From Lojkania enalia (taxonomy: Eukaryota; Ascomycota; Dothideomycetes; Pleosporales), in contig ML986954.1 of NCBI GenBank assembly GCA_010094045.1, forward strand, positions 1-19,548: a DNA stretch of 19,548 nt, written 5' to 3'. The notes beneath the pieces were generated by a model, which worked only from the letters and a program-made list of their open reading frames with translations, ran no database searches and was not told the DNA's origin. Below are positions 1 through 10,067 of the stretch, one piece after another (within the stretch, counting starts at the first letter, position 1; each line of letters opens with the position of its first letter). The translations under genes were made by a program, and so were the position numbers.

Positions 1-830
1 TAGTCTATATATAACCTTAGTTTACTATTCTTTTTAGGTACGAATAGTATTAGTAATACTATTTTACTCTAGCTTAATTATATATACCCTCTTACCAAAT
101 TCTTTTAGATATACTTCTTAAATTCCTCTCTTTATTCTTAGTTTAAGTTATATATTAGATTAGGTTTTAGCTTCTTTTTATTCTTAATAATAATTTTATA
201 GTTATATTCCTTATACTGAAATAATCCTCTATTCTCTACTTCTTTATATAGCCCTATAAATTCGCTATAATTCTCTTAAATTTCTTAAGGTATACTATTA
301 TTCTATAGTTCCTTATATACTTTTTAAACTATAATAATACCTAGCATCTATTTTATTTTCTTAAGATATTTTACTATCGTAGCTGCTAATACTCTCTATA
401 TTAACTATAGACCTAAAAGACGCCTTATCTTATACTATTCTACTACCCGCTCCGTTTTAGTACGACTCTATAGCCTATAAACTATTCCTTACTACTAGTC
501 TACTCTAAAATTATATTTAGCTAGCTAGTTTATACCTAGTAATATATTAAATTTTCCTAGGTTTATAATATTAATACTTTTTATATTAGTATATTCTATA
601 ATATTAAACGCTCGCTTTTTAGTTTCTATTAGTATAACTCTTCTACTATAGTCTATTAGCTTATTATCTACTAGGTATATTATATAAGATACTACTTTTT
701 CTCTCTACTCTATATTATTTTTATAAACCTATTATACTAATATAAATATATCTAAAGTTCTACTATTAAATAGTACTTTAAACTTTCTTCTATTAAACTC
801 CGCTTAGAGTACTATATATAAAAGTACTAT
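1..830 (-). pseudogene. pol remnant: protease and first part of reverse transcriptase
   Basis: On the minus strand, 756-767 reads Asn-Ser-Arg-Thr where retropepsins have Asp-Ser-Gly-Thr. Both substitutions lie at former TpG dinucleotides, as RIP predicts, so the catalytic Asp is lost. About 60-110 codons on, a stretch resembling the C-terminal retropepsin fold (ILLGI-type motif) follows. At the left edge, codons over 1-90 read as the entry to a Ty3-type reverse transcriptase: a K-x-Y-I-Q-x-S-x-S linker and a V-P-K-K-x-S-K-L-R-x-x-I-D motif. The segment from 830 to 2000 is presumably the gag-pol linker but is too decayed to assign. The rest of pol lies outside the window. Confidence 0.7.
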
Positions 831-1999
831 ACTAGTAACCCTTTTAATAGCTTTTCTATCTAGTTTCTCGGCGTAGTTATTACTTTAGAGGCTACTTAGT
901 TTTTTAACTAAGATAGGAAGAATCCTACCTTCTTCTTCTCTTCTCTATACAGCGGATATCTATCTATACTATATCTTATCTATAGTTCTTAAGTATAAGC
1001 AGCCTTTACTTACTTACTATATATCTTATACTTCTATCCTAAGAAATACTATTACTATTCGATTAGTTGGTAATCTTCGTCTAATTCTTACTATCTAAAT
1101 ACCTTAAATATATTTTAGTAGTACTAGTATCTAACTATATATTATTTCTAATTTAAAGCTTTATATTCCTCTAAATATATATTATTTTTAGAATGTTTCT
1201 TCTTCTTAGATATACTTACTTCTATTATCTTATAAGCTATAATATTAAGTTATCTTTTAATATCTCCCTATATCTTTCTTACCTCTAAAACTAGTTTCTT
1301 TAGCTCTTTAGCTTCTATAACAATTTTACTAAACTAGTATAGATACTCTATTCTAAGGTAAATTAGACTTCTATAAATCTAATAATACCTATTTTCTATA
1401 TAATCTTCTATCTTATCTTAAGATAGTAAAATTCTTAGTAATAATTATATATCTATTTTTAGCTATACTTCTAGCTTTATCTTAATACTCTTATATGTTA
1501 AGTAATTATTCTAATAATAGCTAGCTTAATCTTTTTTATAGCTATTCTTATAGGGTAGTATATATTTCCCTTTTTTACCTTTTACCTATTCTATAAGGTA
1601 ACTTTAATATATTTCTTATATATACTCGAATATTTCCTCGTTTATAACCTTTTCTACTAATTTTACTATAGTTTTTAATACGCTCTAGCTGTCTTAAAAT
1701 ATTACTTCTTTAAATAGAACGTTCTAATATTTTTAGAGGTATAATCTTACCTAATATATTTTATTATAGGTCTAGTATTTCTTTTACTTTATTCTTTCTA
1801 GGATTAATATACTATTAAGTCTTAGTATATCTAGTAGATATTCTATATATTAGATAACTACTACTACTCTTCTTAGCTGCGGCTAATAATTATTTTCTTT
1901 TTTTACTAAATAGTATATCCTATATCTATTATTTATATAATATATCTAGTACTATATAGAGTATTAGCATTTATTAATAGATTATATAGTTATTATTTA

Positions 2000-2941
2000 A
2001 GCTTTCTTCTTCTTATTTAGATATTCTTTTATATAATACCCTTTCTATCTATATAGAAGATACGCTTCCTCCTTAAGCCTTTCTTTCTTAAGATTACTTA
2101 TCCTTAATTATTAGTAGTTCTTTCTTTTATCCTTTTTAACTTTTCTAAAAACTATTAGATTACTATTTTATAGCGCTATTCTACTTTCCTTTTTAGTTAG
2201 TACGAATGTTTATAGTTAAGACTGTTTTTCTATCTCTCGTTTATATTAATAGTTATTAATTCTAACTGCTAATTCAATTATTTCTAATAGCTCTATTAGC
2301 CTTTCTTCTCTAGCTAGGTTATCTTTAACCTTATCTTTAAGCCCTTTATAGAAGATTTCTACTAATATACTATTATCCTATTCTAGTCTAGCATTAAATC
2401 TCTAGAACTCTATAATATAGTCTATTACTCTCTTAGTTTAGGTTAGCCTTAGTAGTTTCCTTTATACTTTCTATTCTATATCTATTTCTCTAAAGATATT
2501 TTAGACCTTATTCTTAAATTCTTCTCAACTTTTAAAAAGTTTATCTATAGATTCTCTAATCTTCTTTATATTACCTCTATTCTCTAGCTAATTAGCTATA
2601 AATAGTTTAACCTATATTAGTAGTATCTCTTCTATATTTATTATTATAGCTAAGATCTTATTCTCGTCTAAGAAGAAGGTTATACTATTAAATCTAAAGT
2701 ATAGCTTTATTAATATAAGAAGAGAGTTAATATATTCTTTCTTACTATTAATCTTCTTTAGTAAAGCTATTTTAGCTTATACTTATTATTTAGCTTTAGC
2801 TAGATCGGTTCTAGCTGCAGCTAGCTTATATTACATCTATATAATATAGGTCTCCTATTTCTATACTTTTTATACTATAGTTTCTTCTAAGGATTATAGC
2901 CTTTAAATTATTATAACTTAATTTTATAATATAGTAGACAT
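2000..2941 (-). pseudogene. gag remnant of the Ty3/gypsy element
   Basis: An ATG at 2941 opens a frame that reads, through many RIP-type stops, as a retrotransposon Gag: a K/E-rich N-terminal region, then a helical segment with W/F-rich and acidic-basic alternation typical of the retrotrans_gag capsid domain (about 2250-2700). At the C-terminal end, 2021-2062 preserves the exact spacing of a C-x2-C-x4-H-x4-C zinc knuckle, but all three Cys and the His codons are now TAT (Tyr). TAT is what TGT and CAT become under RIP. The end coordinate is approximate because the frame is too damaged to define the stop. Confidence 0.75.
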
Positions 2942-2989
2942 CTTTAGATAGTTCTTATTTTCTTAACGTTAGGTAGTTATTATATTACT

Positions 2990-3900
2990 AACCTATATAC
3001 TACTAGTATATATAACAACTACTATTATAGTTATATATACGCCGGGGCCTTATTTATATTAGATTAATTAGAGGTGGTAGCTTTAGTAAAGAGAGAGTAT
3101 TAGGGTTGCTAGTTCTTTAAATATAATAAGTATATTTAGAAGTCTAATAGAGTAATAAAATAAATCTATAAGAATAACTATATAGGATTTAATCTACTAA
3201 GAAAATCTTCCGTCTTATATAGTTAAGTCTAAGACTATTAAGTCTAGCTTATTAGATCTATTAGGTCTATTAGGTCTATTCTATTATATCTAATACCTCT
3301 ACTATTATTATATATATAGATTGTACTATACTTTATTATCTAGCTAATTATCTCCCTAGTTCCTACAGTCCTACTACTTACTATCTAATAATTGGTCCCT
3401 AATATACTTCTACCTATTATTACCTTATTAGTCCTCGTTTAAGTCGACCTATATAGTAGCTAATATTAGATTAAGCCCTAACTATAGAAGCGGTACCTCT
3501 TAATATTCTATATTTATAATATAGAGAAGCTAAATTATATTTAATAATATTATAACTCTAATTTTTATAGCTCCTTATAGTTAACTTAAATATCCCTCGC
3601 ATACTCTACTTATATACTTCTATTATAAACCTATAAGAATAATTCCTTTTATAGTATATAATTACTTTTAGTTATTATTCTATCTTATATCTAGCTAATT
3701 AGAAGCTGTTATAAGTAGTTATAGTATTTTATAAGCTCTAAATTTAATCTTAATTAATAGCTAAAATACCTAGAAATATATAACATTTTTAATATATTAA
3801 TTAAGGTTAAGGTAGTTGCTATATTATATTGTAAGTAGGTAGAGTATAACTTCTTAGCAAAAGTAGGCGACTTACTTGGGTAGTTGACTCGCTTATAACA
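2990..3900 (-). repeat. putative 5' LTR and leader of the retrotransposon
   Basis: The region between gag and the end of the RIP-affected DNA contains no coding remnant. On the minus strand it begins at 3900 with TGTTATAAGCGAGTC, consistent with the TG that starts LTRs. The inner limit is uncertain because a terminal CA would now read TA, and the partner LTR is outside the window. Within it, 3251-3280 holds a 9-bp unit (attagRtct) in tandem about three times. The 3841-3900 part keeps some TpG and CpA, so RIP is lighter at the very end. Confidence 0.4.
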
Positions 3901-4230
3901 TATGTTAATAGTTGAATAAAATATTAAATTAAATAGGAGGTAGAAATCTAAAAAATCCTTAACTTCTACAATAGCACCTAGTACTTAAAGGAAAATTTCT
4001 TGTACGCGCTGGGTACTTAGTTATCTAGCGGGACGGACACGAAGGTATCCGAAAATGATTCGCAATCCTGCTCACTAAATCAAAAGTTCAAAAAATCTAT
4101 CATCCGGTCAGCGGCCTCATCATCCGCAATACTAGTCTCCGAATCCTACCTACGCTCAATATTTTAAAAAAAAAAAATCCATCATCCAATCAACGGCGAC
4201 CTCATCGCCTACAACATTAGATTTATTAGG
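3901..4230. other. intergenic, transposon edge to coiled-coil gene
   Basis: No gene is seen. Composition returns to mixed base use. The stretch carries an imperfect direct repeat (listed separately) and an A12 run near 4157-4168. It serves as the 3' flank of the minus-strand gene ending at 4231. Confidence 0.6.
4085..4219. repeat. imperfect direct repeat, about 48 bp, two copies
   Basis: Copy 1 (about 4090-4135) and copy 2 (about 4165-4219) share the pattern AAAAAATC-Y-ATCATCC-NN-TCA-NN-GGC ... CCTCATC ... AA-NNNN-AG. They lie about 79 bp apart, and copy 2 carries a short insertion. They lie just downstream (minus-strand sense) of the coiled-coil gene. They could be a local duplication or remnants of a small element. 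Confidence 0.55.
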
Positions 4231-5154
4231 CTATGCAAGTTGAGCCTCTAGCTCCTCAATCCGTTCTTTCAACTTGTAATTCTCTTTCTTTAAGTGAGCA
4301 GTGCCTTGTTGCTCCTTAGTCTTCTTAGAAGGAGGAGCACAACTGTTAGAGCTCAGCAACGGCGTACTCTGATAAAGGCCGGAGGTATCAGCACCACGTC
4401 CAAGGATGACGGCGATGTTCTCTTTAACGCTCTCGTTCTCGGCCCTTAGTTTAACGATCTCCTCGTCCTTGCGCTTTACCAGTTCATCGCGCCCAGCGAT
4501 ACGCTTCTCTTGTTTCTCTTGCAGCTGCCGCATCTCAGCATCGGTAGCTTTGGGAAGCTCCTCGCAATACTGACAAACATCCTTCAACTCCTCGAATTTC
4601 TCGGGGAAGACCACGCCGGTGTCCTTCAGCTCGGGCCCCGATTGCCCCCCAGCGTATTGAATTAATACCTCAAGCTCAGCAATTTTCTTCTTATACTCAT
4701 TGACATTCCATTTCTGCAAGACAAGTTCAGTCTGCAACTTTTTGACCGTAGACTCGTTCTTCGCGACCTCCTTGTCAGCATCATCAAGCATTTTCAGGAG
4801 CCTATAAATCTCATTCTCCATTGTACAGACCATGTTCTTATCGTCGAATTTGAGAACTTTGAGCTTGACCTCAAGCTCCTTCTCAGTCAAGTGATTGTTA
4901 GCGAGGTTCTCCTTCTCTAATAGCTGAGGCGCAAGTTAGTCAACCAACCTCTTACTCAGATCATTCTCCTCCATCAGATCCTTATACGACTTACAAGGGT
5001 ATTGAGCTGAAAGAGTTGTAGAAGGTGTGGGGTCTCCTTGGTTTGTCGTACGCTTGGTCCAGAAATTCATGCGTGAGGTTATGGATGGGGTAGAAGGTAC
5101 CGTTATATTAGTATCGAGACTAGGGTAAAATACTGGGCTGTTGAGAGTCGGCAT
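4231..5154 (-). pseudogene. coiled-coil protein with one in-frame nonsense codon
   Basis: From an ATG at 5154 (context aaagATGCC) one frame runs to the TAG at 4231, interrupted only by a TAA at 4936-4938. Coding character continues on both sides: an S/T/P-rich N-terminus, then L/K/E-rich heptad-like sequence on each side of the stop, then about 200 residues of predicted coiled coil ending in I-E-E-L-E-A-Q-L-A. A C-x-x-C sits in the middle (VCQYCEEL). With readthrough the product is 307 codons. The stop is what C-to-T change of a CAA Gln codon would give, the RIP-type change, and the RIP-ed transposon lies about 1 kb away. The frame stays open upstream to 5233-5235, so an upstream exon is possible. 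If the stop is real, only an N-terminal fragment or a protein from an internal start (ATG near 4890 region) could be made. Function unknown; no family recognised. Confidence 0.6.
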
Positions 5155-5397
5155 CTTTTTCACTTTTCCGGAAAGTGTATTGCTTAGATCTGCTTCTTCA
5201 GACTGTCCATTGTGGAGCTGCTGGACAGATTTCTATTGACTGATGATAGTGTGACTCTTATAGCTTGTTAGTTACATCTTTAATGTACAATAACGTGGTA
5301 TGTATTATGCTTTAAACAATGTCCATCCATACGCAATGCAATTTAGAGTTCTAGATCGAGCCGTTGTTTAGGGAGATTTTGTGAGATATCTTCCACA
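5155..5397. other. intergenic between two minus-strand genes
   Basis: The part next to 5154 stays open in the frame of the downstream coiled-coil gene as far as 5235 (residues such as Q-S-E-E-A-D-L-S), so it may be 5' coding or leader sequence. A CTAAC followed by CAG and TAG near 5235-5270 (minus strand) could be the end of an intron. Nothing else is recognised. Confidence 0.4.
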
Positions 5398-6343
5398 TCA
5401 ACTGTGAAGCAATCTTGAGCTGAAGAATACAAATAAACACACTGGGGCATCTAAGAAACCGATAGACGTAACGGAATAAGTTAGGATTTTATTCTAGTAA
5501 GAAGCATACGCCATCGAAGGATGCTGGTTAATGTCCATATCGTATTTTGTAGGAACAACTTTGTGGTTATTTTAACGAATCTTACAACTTACCGTTGGTG
5601 TCTAAGGAATCACACCTTGACGTCTGGGACCTCGTTGCACGGTCAGCATGCTAACCACGATTTGCAAGCAGGAAATTGGTGTACAATTCTTGTGGTGTTG
5701 GTACTAGTAGAAACGTAGAACTGAACCAATCTGTCGGAGTTTCCTATTTGGAGGGCTTCATCGAGCTGTTGCCTACGACTCCGCGCAGTCTGCTTCTCCA
5801 ATTGGGCTTTGACATAATCTCATCATGCCGATGCTAGACCTCTTTTTTTGGACTACGATTCATTCGAGATCCGCCTTGGCCTGGAAACGATACTGGATTG
5901 TTCCAATTGTGCTTGTTGGCTGAGTTGCTGCGGCCGTCCGTATTGCTTGAGCTGCTCTTCTGAGATATGACATTGTATTAGGGTCAGCTGCTTGTGCAAC
6001 TTGCAAAACATTTCTGGAGTGGCTCGAAAGTGCGCAGTTGAAAGCTTGGGTCATAAGCAGGTATTGAGCTGCTTCTGTTGGGTGTGGTATTCGTCCCTCC
6101 AAAGTCGTTTGATTCAGAAGAAGATTCGTTGGAATACCAATGGTCCACAGCAGGTGGAATAATTGTTGCGCCACGAATGGAGGTAGAAGCAGGAGTCCGC
6201 GGTGGGTCTGAGGAATCCGGACGACTACCCGATATTTGCTTCGTGGAGTGGCCGGGTTTGAACATCGGAGCTAACATAGGCTCGGTATTTGTAAGGCTAG
6301 GAGAGGCTCGAGCTAGCATGGTTTGACGAGATTTGCGAGGCAT
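5398..6343 (-). CDS. hypothetical S/Q-rich coiled-coil protein, five-exon model
   Basis: Exon model on the minus strand: 6343-6001, 5959-5894, 5818-5685, 5623-5593, 5450-5398; total 627 nt, in phase throughout, about 208 aa. The ATG at 6343 opens a Pro/Ser/Thr-rich region (about residues 1-110). A Gln-rich helical region follows (E-Q-L-K-Q-Y, then Q-L-E-K-Q-T-A-R-S-R-R-Q-Q-L-D-E-A-L) that becomes continuous only when two introns are removed. The 5592 donor is GTAAGT and its acceptor follows CTAAC and a pyrimidine tract. The 5684-5624 intron has CTGAC 18 nt before CAG. The first two introns (41 and 75 nt) have weaker donors (GTTGCA, GTATCG), so those junctions are tentative. All three frames are open over parts of 5860-6170, which makes an unspliced reading ambiguous. 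No family recognised. Confidence 0.42.
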
Positions 6344-7087
6344 GCCGTCGGTTTGATGACTTGTTGATTGGAGCTTCAAATTAGTTGTTGTAAGACTTGG
6401 GACGAAGTGCTATGCGTTGTATACGGAGAACGAATGGGACGATCGAGGCGAGGAATGCTGAATGCTGTGCGCGATATATGTGTATAGTGTAAGACGAAGT
6501 CAAAAACAAATTGATGGAACAAGACAACAAATAAGTACATGTCCATTCCGTACCTCGCTGCTTCCTCCAGAAGTGGAGAGTAAATTAGCAGTTGCGATGC
6601 AACATCCTATGTCTTGTTAAAGCCGAACATGGCCACCCTTTGTCCTTAACTACTGCATGAGAGAAGAAATGTGCTCTTCTCCATCGGCTCTTGTAATAAT
6701 ACGCGAAGTCTTAGAGTGGATGAGATATGCTAGATAACTAAATGAAGTGCGAAACCGTCAAGTTTCGATGTTAGCTTAGATATTGGAGAATCAAGTTTTA
6801 GAAGAAAATAAATACTCAAGGCTGCCCAAGCTGCAATTTTGTACGGAGATGACTAACCCTAATACTTGTTCTAGTGCTTAATGAAAGCAAAAGATTCAAA
6901 TCGACTCGCGTCGCAAGTTACTATGGGCGTGTGGCTAGTGCGTGGCATACACCACCATTCTCTCAGCGCCAAGACCGGACTAAGTGTTTTGCCGGCGCAC
7001 AATAAGGCTCTTGGAACCCCAAAATCAACGACAACGACAACGACCTCGAAATACTAACTCACAGGGTATCGCATCACCACCGCCAAT
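6344..7087. promoter_or_regulatory. divergent intergenic region, hypothetical gene / eL24 promoter
   Basis: No coding sequence is seen. The region separates the minus-strand gene starting at 6343 from eL24 on the plus strand. Just upstream of the eL24 start, 7052-7058 reads TACTAAC and 7062-7064 is CAG, a branch site and acceptor pair. This suggests a 5'UTR intron ending at 7064, with GTGCGT near 6940 as one possible donor. GTGCGT is also the donor of the first eL24 coding intron. Confidence 0.45.
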
Positions 7088-7912
7088 ATGCGTACCTACG
7101 ACGATACCTTTAGCGGTCAGAAGATCTACCCCGGCAAGGTGCGTTTTGCATCCAATTCCCCCTTCCAGCACTACTTCCGAGTCCGCGAATTCTTCGTATT
7201 GCATAAACCCGGAGGCGCATATTTCGTAGATTGGATCAAGACAGATGGAATGAATGCTGATAGGTATATAATAGGGCAAGCTCTACGTCCGCGGTGACAG
7301 CAAAATCTTTCGATTCCAGAATGGCAAGACTGAGAGTCTATTCCTACAGCGCAAGAACCCACGTCGGATCGCCTGGACGACTCTCTACAGGAGGCAGCAC
7401 AAGAAGGGTATCTCTGAGGTTAGTTTGACCATAAATTTCAGTCTCTATGGGCCAATCCGGCGTGGATTGGTTGCAGTATTCATACAGTATAACGTGCACT
7501 GGTTGAATTTGTGCGTCACAGACCGCAAATTCAACCATTACGCGCTACCATTCTCCAATCTATATCATCTCAATGCTCCGTGTAATTTAGTCTAGTAATG
7601 AGCTAACCAATATGCTCTTAACAGGAAGTCGCCAAGAAGCGTACCCGACGCACTGTCAAGCATCAGCGCGCCATCGTTGGTGCCTCCCTCGACGTAATTA
7701 AGGAGCGCCGTAGCATGCGTCCCGAGGCCCGCAACGCCGCCCGTCAAGCCGCCATTAAAGAGGGCAAAGAGAAGAAGGCCGCCGCTGAGTCGAAGAAGAA
7801 GGCCGAAAAGGCTAAGTCAGCCGCTGGCGCCGCTCGGGGCCAGGCTCAAAGGATCGCAAGCAAGCAGGGTGCAAAGGGCGCAGCGCCCAAGGTGCAGGCA
7901 AGGACTCGCTAA
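7088..7912 (+). CDS. RPL24: 60S ribosomal protein eL24 (L24)
   Basis: Exons 7088-7138, 7275-7418 and 7625-7912 join to 483 nt, 160 aa, close to the usual 155-160 aa of fungal eL24. The N-terminus [20 protein letters not shown], the R-G-D-S-K-I-F-R-F segment, [11 protein letters not shown] and R-R-Q-H-K-K-G are characteristic of the eL24 zinc-ribbon-like fold (fungal forms lack the full Cys set). The C-terminal third is Lys/Ala-rich, as usual for the extension reaching across the subunit interface. Intron 1 (7139-7274, 136 nt) has donor GTGCGT, branch CTGAT at 7257-7261 and acceptor TAG. Intron 2 (7419-7624, 206 nt) has donor GTTAGT, branch CTAAC at 7603-7607 and acceptor CAG. The protein is a component of the large cytosolic ribosomal subunit. 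The gene looks intact, with GC-rich codon use typical of highly expressed genes. Confidence 0.97.
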
Positions 7913-8275
7913 GATTGTGGCAAAGATGAGGACTTTGGAGGAGTTTTGCGGAGGGTTCCCTTTCAATGTGGTCGAGGTCTAGGGAAAATGGTCTACATGA
8001 TGGGACACATCTACACCGATCCTGGCGATAGGGCAAATTCAATCATGTCCTCATGATATGGCGTCCATGCTTTATGGATTTTTATTTGCAGAGGTTCAGT
8101 GTCAGGCTTATACCTTAGGTACAGTGGAAACACCCACCAAAATCGACTCCACGATCTGGAATTCGGTCCATTGTATTCTCACCTGCCAAAGTGAAGTACG
8201 GCAGCGCCATAGTATTCTCGGTTACCCTGACTTGTTTTCAGATTGATGTAAATCACTGACTCCGTCACTTTCAGT
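7913..8275. other. convergent intergenic, eL24 3' flank
   Basis: The stretch holds the 3' untranslated region of eL24 and then the end of the minus-strand pseudogene at 8276. No open frame with coding character was seen on either strand. Several AT-rich spots could serve as poly(A) signals but none is distinctive. Confidence 0.5.
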
Positions 8276-9733
8276 TTATATAAGTTTCAAGTCATTGTCA
8301 AACTTCACAGCCAGCCGCTGCGTCTCCAATATCCACTTCAATATCGCACATGTCGAATTCTTGTTCAGGCAAGCCCAGAAGTTGTGAAATGTCTCCGGAT
8401 ATGCCTCTTAACAAACCAAGCCTCCACGCTCAATGGCGTCCCATTCGATGAGGACTAGTCGGCCAATCTGCTCTCCAAGGAAAGACATACCGTCGATAAA
8501 TTCCCATTCATTCAAAGTCTCCCCACTGTTTTTCCTGCCAAGCACTGTTCGCTCTGGCAGGGTAGTTGTGCAGCGCTCGCCCGCATGACAAAGTGAATTT
8601 GATGACGACAGTTAGCTTCAAAGATTTTAAAATCTCAATACAACTTTTAGCAGCATTGTATCCCTGTACTGCCAGAGGCCGGCGTTTTGCTTCAAGGCTC
8701 TTTAGAGGGTCAATACAGTGTAGCCATTTCTACTTGGCCTTGTCTAGCCCCCAACGAAGAGCTTGAAACATGGCATACGAGCGAAATTCCGCCAAAAGAG
8801 CTAGAATACTTGGCCGTCGGAAGTTTTATATTGCGTGGCTAAAGCTCGCCATATCCCCCATAATTAGGCTAGGAATCAAGCCCAGCGACCCTAAAACCGT
8901 GATAACAAATAAGAGACTGAGGTTGACAATGGGGGCTTGGAAACCACCTAATCCGTAGGCCATACCCACTAGCTATTCCTGAACCATCTGGCCAGCTAGA
9001 CCTGAGAATATATAGGCCTAGCCAAGCATACATTACTGAAACGGCGTGGCATGACCTACTGAAAGCTACACTCAGACCCATGAAACCCGCCAAAGACGCG
9101 AATTGGCCCGACGTGCTCCCCAATCCAGTGCCGTGCAAAAACGCATTAAAGTCCCTCGCAGCAAGCTGCCGAATGCGAAATTGCGCAAGACAAATCGCCA
9201 TCATAACTACCTCAACATCATTTATCACATCCTTCCTTCTCCAAATCAAGAAAAACACCTCCTAACAATAGGCCCCAAGCTCCCGAACCCAAGCATATTC
9301 ATCATCGGCCCAGCAAGCGCAGCTTCCATGATTGGGTTACCATACTTCGTAGCAATTATCGTCGTTGTCATCGGATGAGCAGCTACCCAAGTGCACGTTC
9401 TGGCCACTGCGCGCTTGACTACTCGCTGTTTGGATTTCAGGGCTCGATTGGTGGTGTCTAGGACCAAGTCATCCAGGTTCTGACGGAAATGCTGGTAGGT
9501 GTTGTAGTTGGCTACAGCAGCATGGCTGGATAGGATGATGGCTTTGGCTTAGAGGACGTGGAAACAGTTTAACAGAGGTTGGAGTAGGGAGGCCGCGGTT
9601 TGCGGGTTACTTAGTTGGTTGGTTCCAAGCCCTAGGTGTTGTGGAGGCTAAGTATAGCTATAGTTTCTAGGGAAGGTATAGAAAGAGAGGAAAGGGCGTT
9701 ATGTATGCTTGTTCGAGACCGTGAATTTGTCAT
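8276..9733 (-). pseudogene. decayed gene for a membrane protein, possible ISG12-like middle part
   Basis: Coding-quality sequence can be followed from an ATG at 9733 to a TAA at 8276 across several breaks. Block 1 (9640-9266) includes ...SSHAAVANYNTYQ... and a W-V-A-A-H-P segment leading into a hydrophobic stretch ending G-F-G-S-L-G-P-I, which resembles the start of an ISG12/IFI6 domain. A frame change or intron follows near 9166-9266, then AARDFNAF...GSTSGQFASLAGFMG, similar in layout to the second ISG12 helix. Block 2 (about 9000-8276) has one clear transmembrane segment (N-L-S-L-L-F-V-I-T-V-L-G-S-L-G) and a soluble C-terminal region with E-W-E-F-I-D-G-M-S-F-L. In-frame stops are TAA 9549-9551, TAG 8973-8975, TAA 8826-8828, TAG 8730-8732 and TAA 8408-8410, with a frame change near 8570. 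The two blocks may be two adjacent genes. Some breaks might be introns, but not all. Confidence 0.5.
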
Positions 9734-10067
9734 CTTGCAGGCGCACAGTGATTGATATGGCCGTAGGAAATTTGGTTATGCTCTTAATTGTGGCTCTAAT
9801 ATGATAATTGGATCTATTTCAAAATGGAGCCTCTAAGATGCATCTCCATTTTATGAATACTCATGACGGATGACTGGGAAAATCCCCTCGGAGCCAATTT
9901 CTTTACAGCTCGTCTTCTGGTATGATATAAGCAAAGTATGTTATGCCCTGCGACATTGCCCTCACAGGAGTCTCAGTTTTCGTTTCTATCTCCGTCTCCG
10001 TCTCGGTTGTCTTATTGCCTCCCTAAGAAGCGATACTTGCCCCTCAGACGATTAAACTTGTATCATC
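9734..10067. other. intergenic between two minus-strand genes
   Basis: The stretch lies between the pseudogene start (9733) and the stop of the ISG12-like gene (10068). It contains an inverted pair around 9822-9853 (ATGGAG...CTCCAT type words: AAAATGGAG and CTCCATTTT). It has no coding sequence I can support. Confidence 0.4.

Larger units (their letters stand above)
1..3900 (-). mobile_element. Ty3/gypsy LTR retrotransposon, RIP-degraded, truncated by the window edge
   Basis: The block is very AT-rich, with CpA and TpG almost missing on both strands, which is the RIP signature (CpA to TpA). The plus strand is pyrimidine-rich, so the coding strand is minus. Read on the minus strand, the order is putative LTR, gag starting at 2941, a zinc-knuckle remnant at 2021-2062, an aspartic protease motif at 756-767, and the beginning of reverse transcriptase at the left edge. 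This gag-protease-RT order is that of Ty3/gypsy elements. RT core, RNase H, integrase and the 3' LTR would lie to the left, outside the window. Many in-frame TAA/TAG codons show it cannot be expressed. CpA/TpG return at about 3845-3900, which sets the right limit approximately. Confidence 0.88.

Noticed and set aside
4924..4955. GTAAGA...CTAAC...CAG as an intron that would remove the TAA
   Set aside because: It is only 32 nt long, and removal would shift the frame, whereas coding sequence is in the same frame on both sides.
5860..6174. 104-codon minus-strand frame as a separate gene
   Set aside because: It overlaps the five-exon model in another frame and does not join coding sequence downstream. 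It remains the main alternative reading there.
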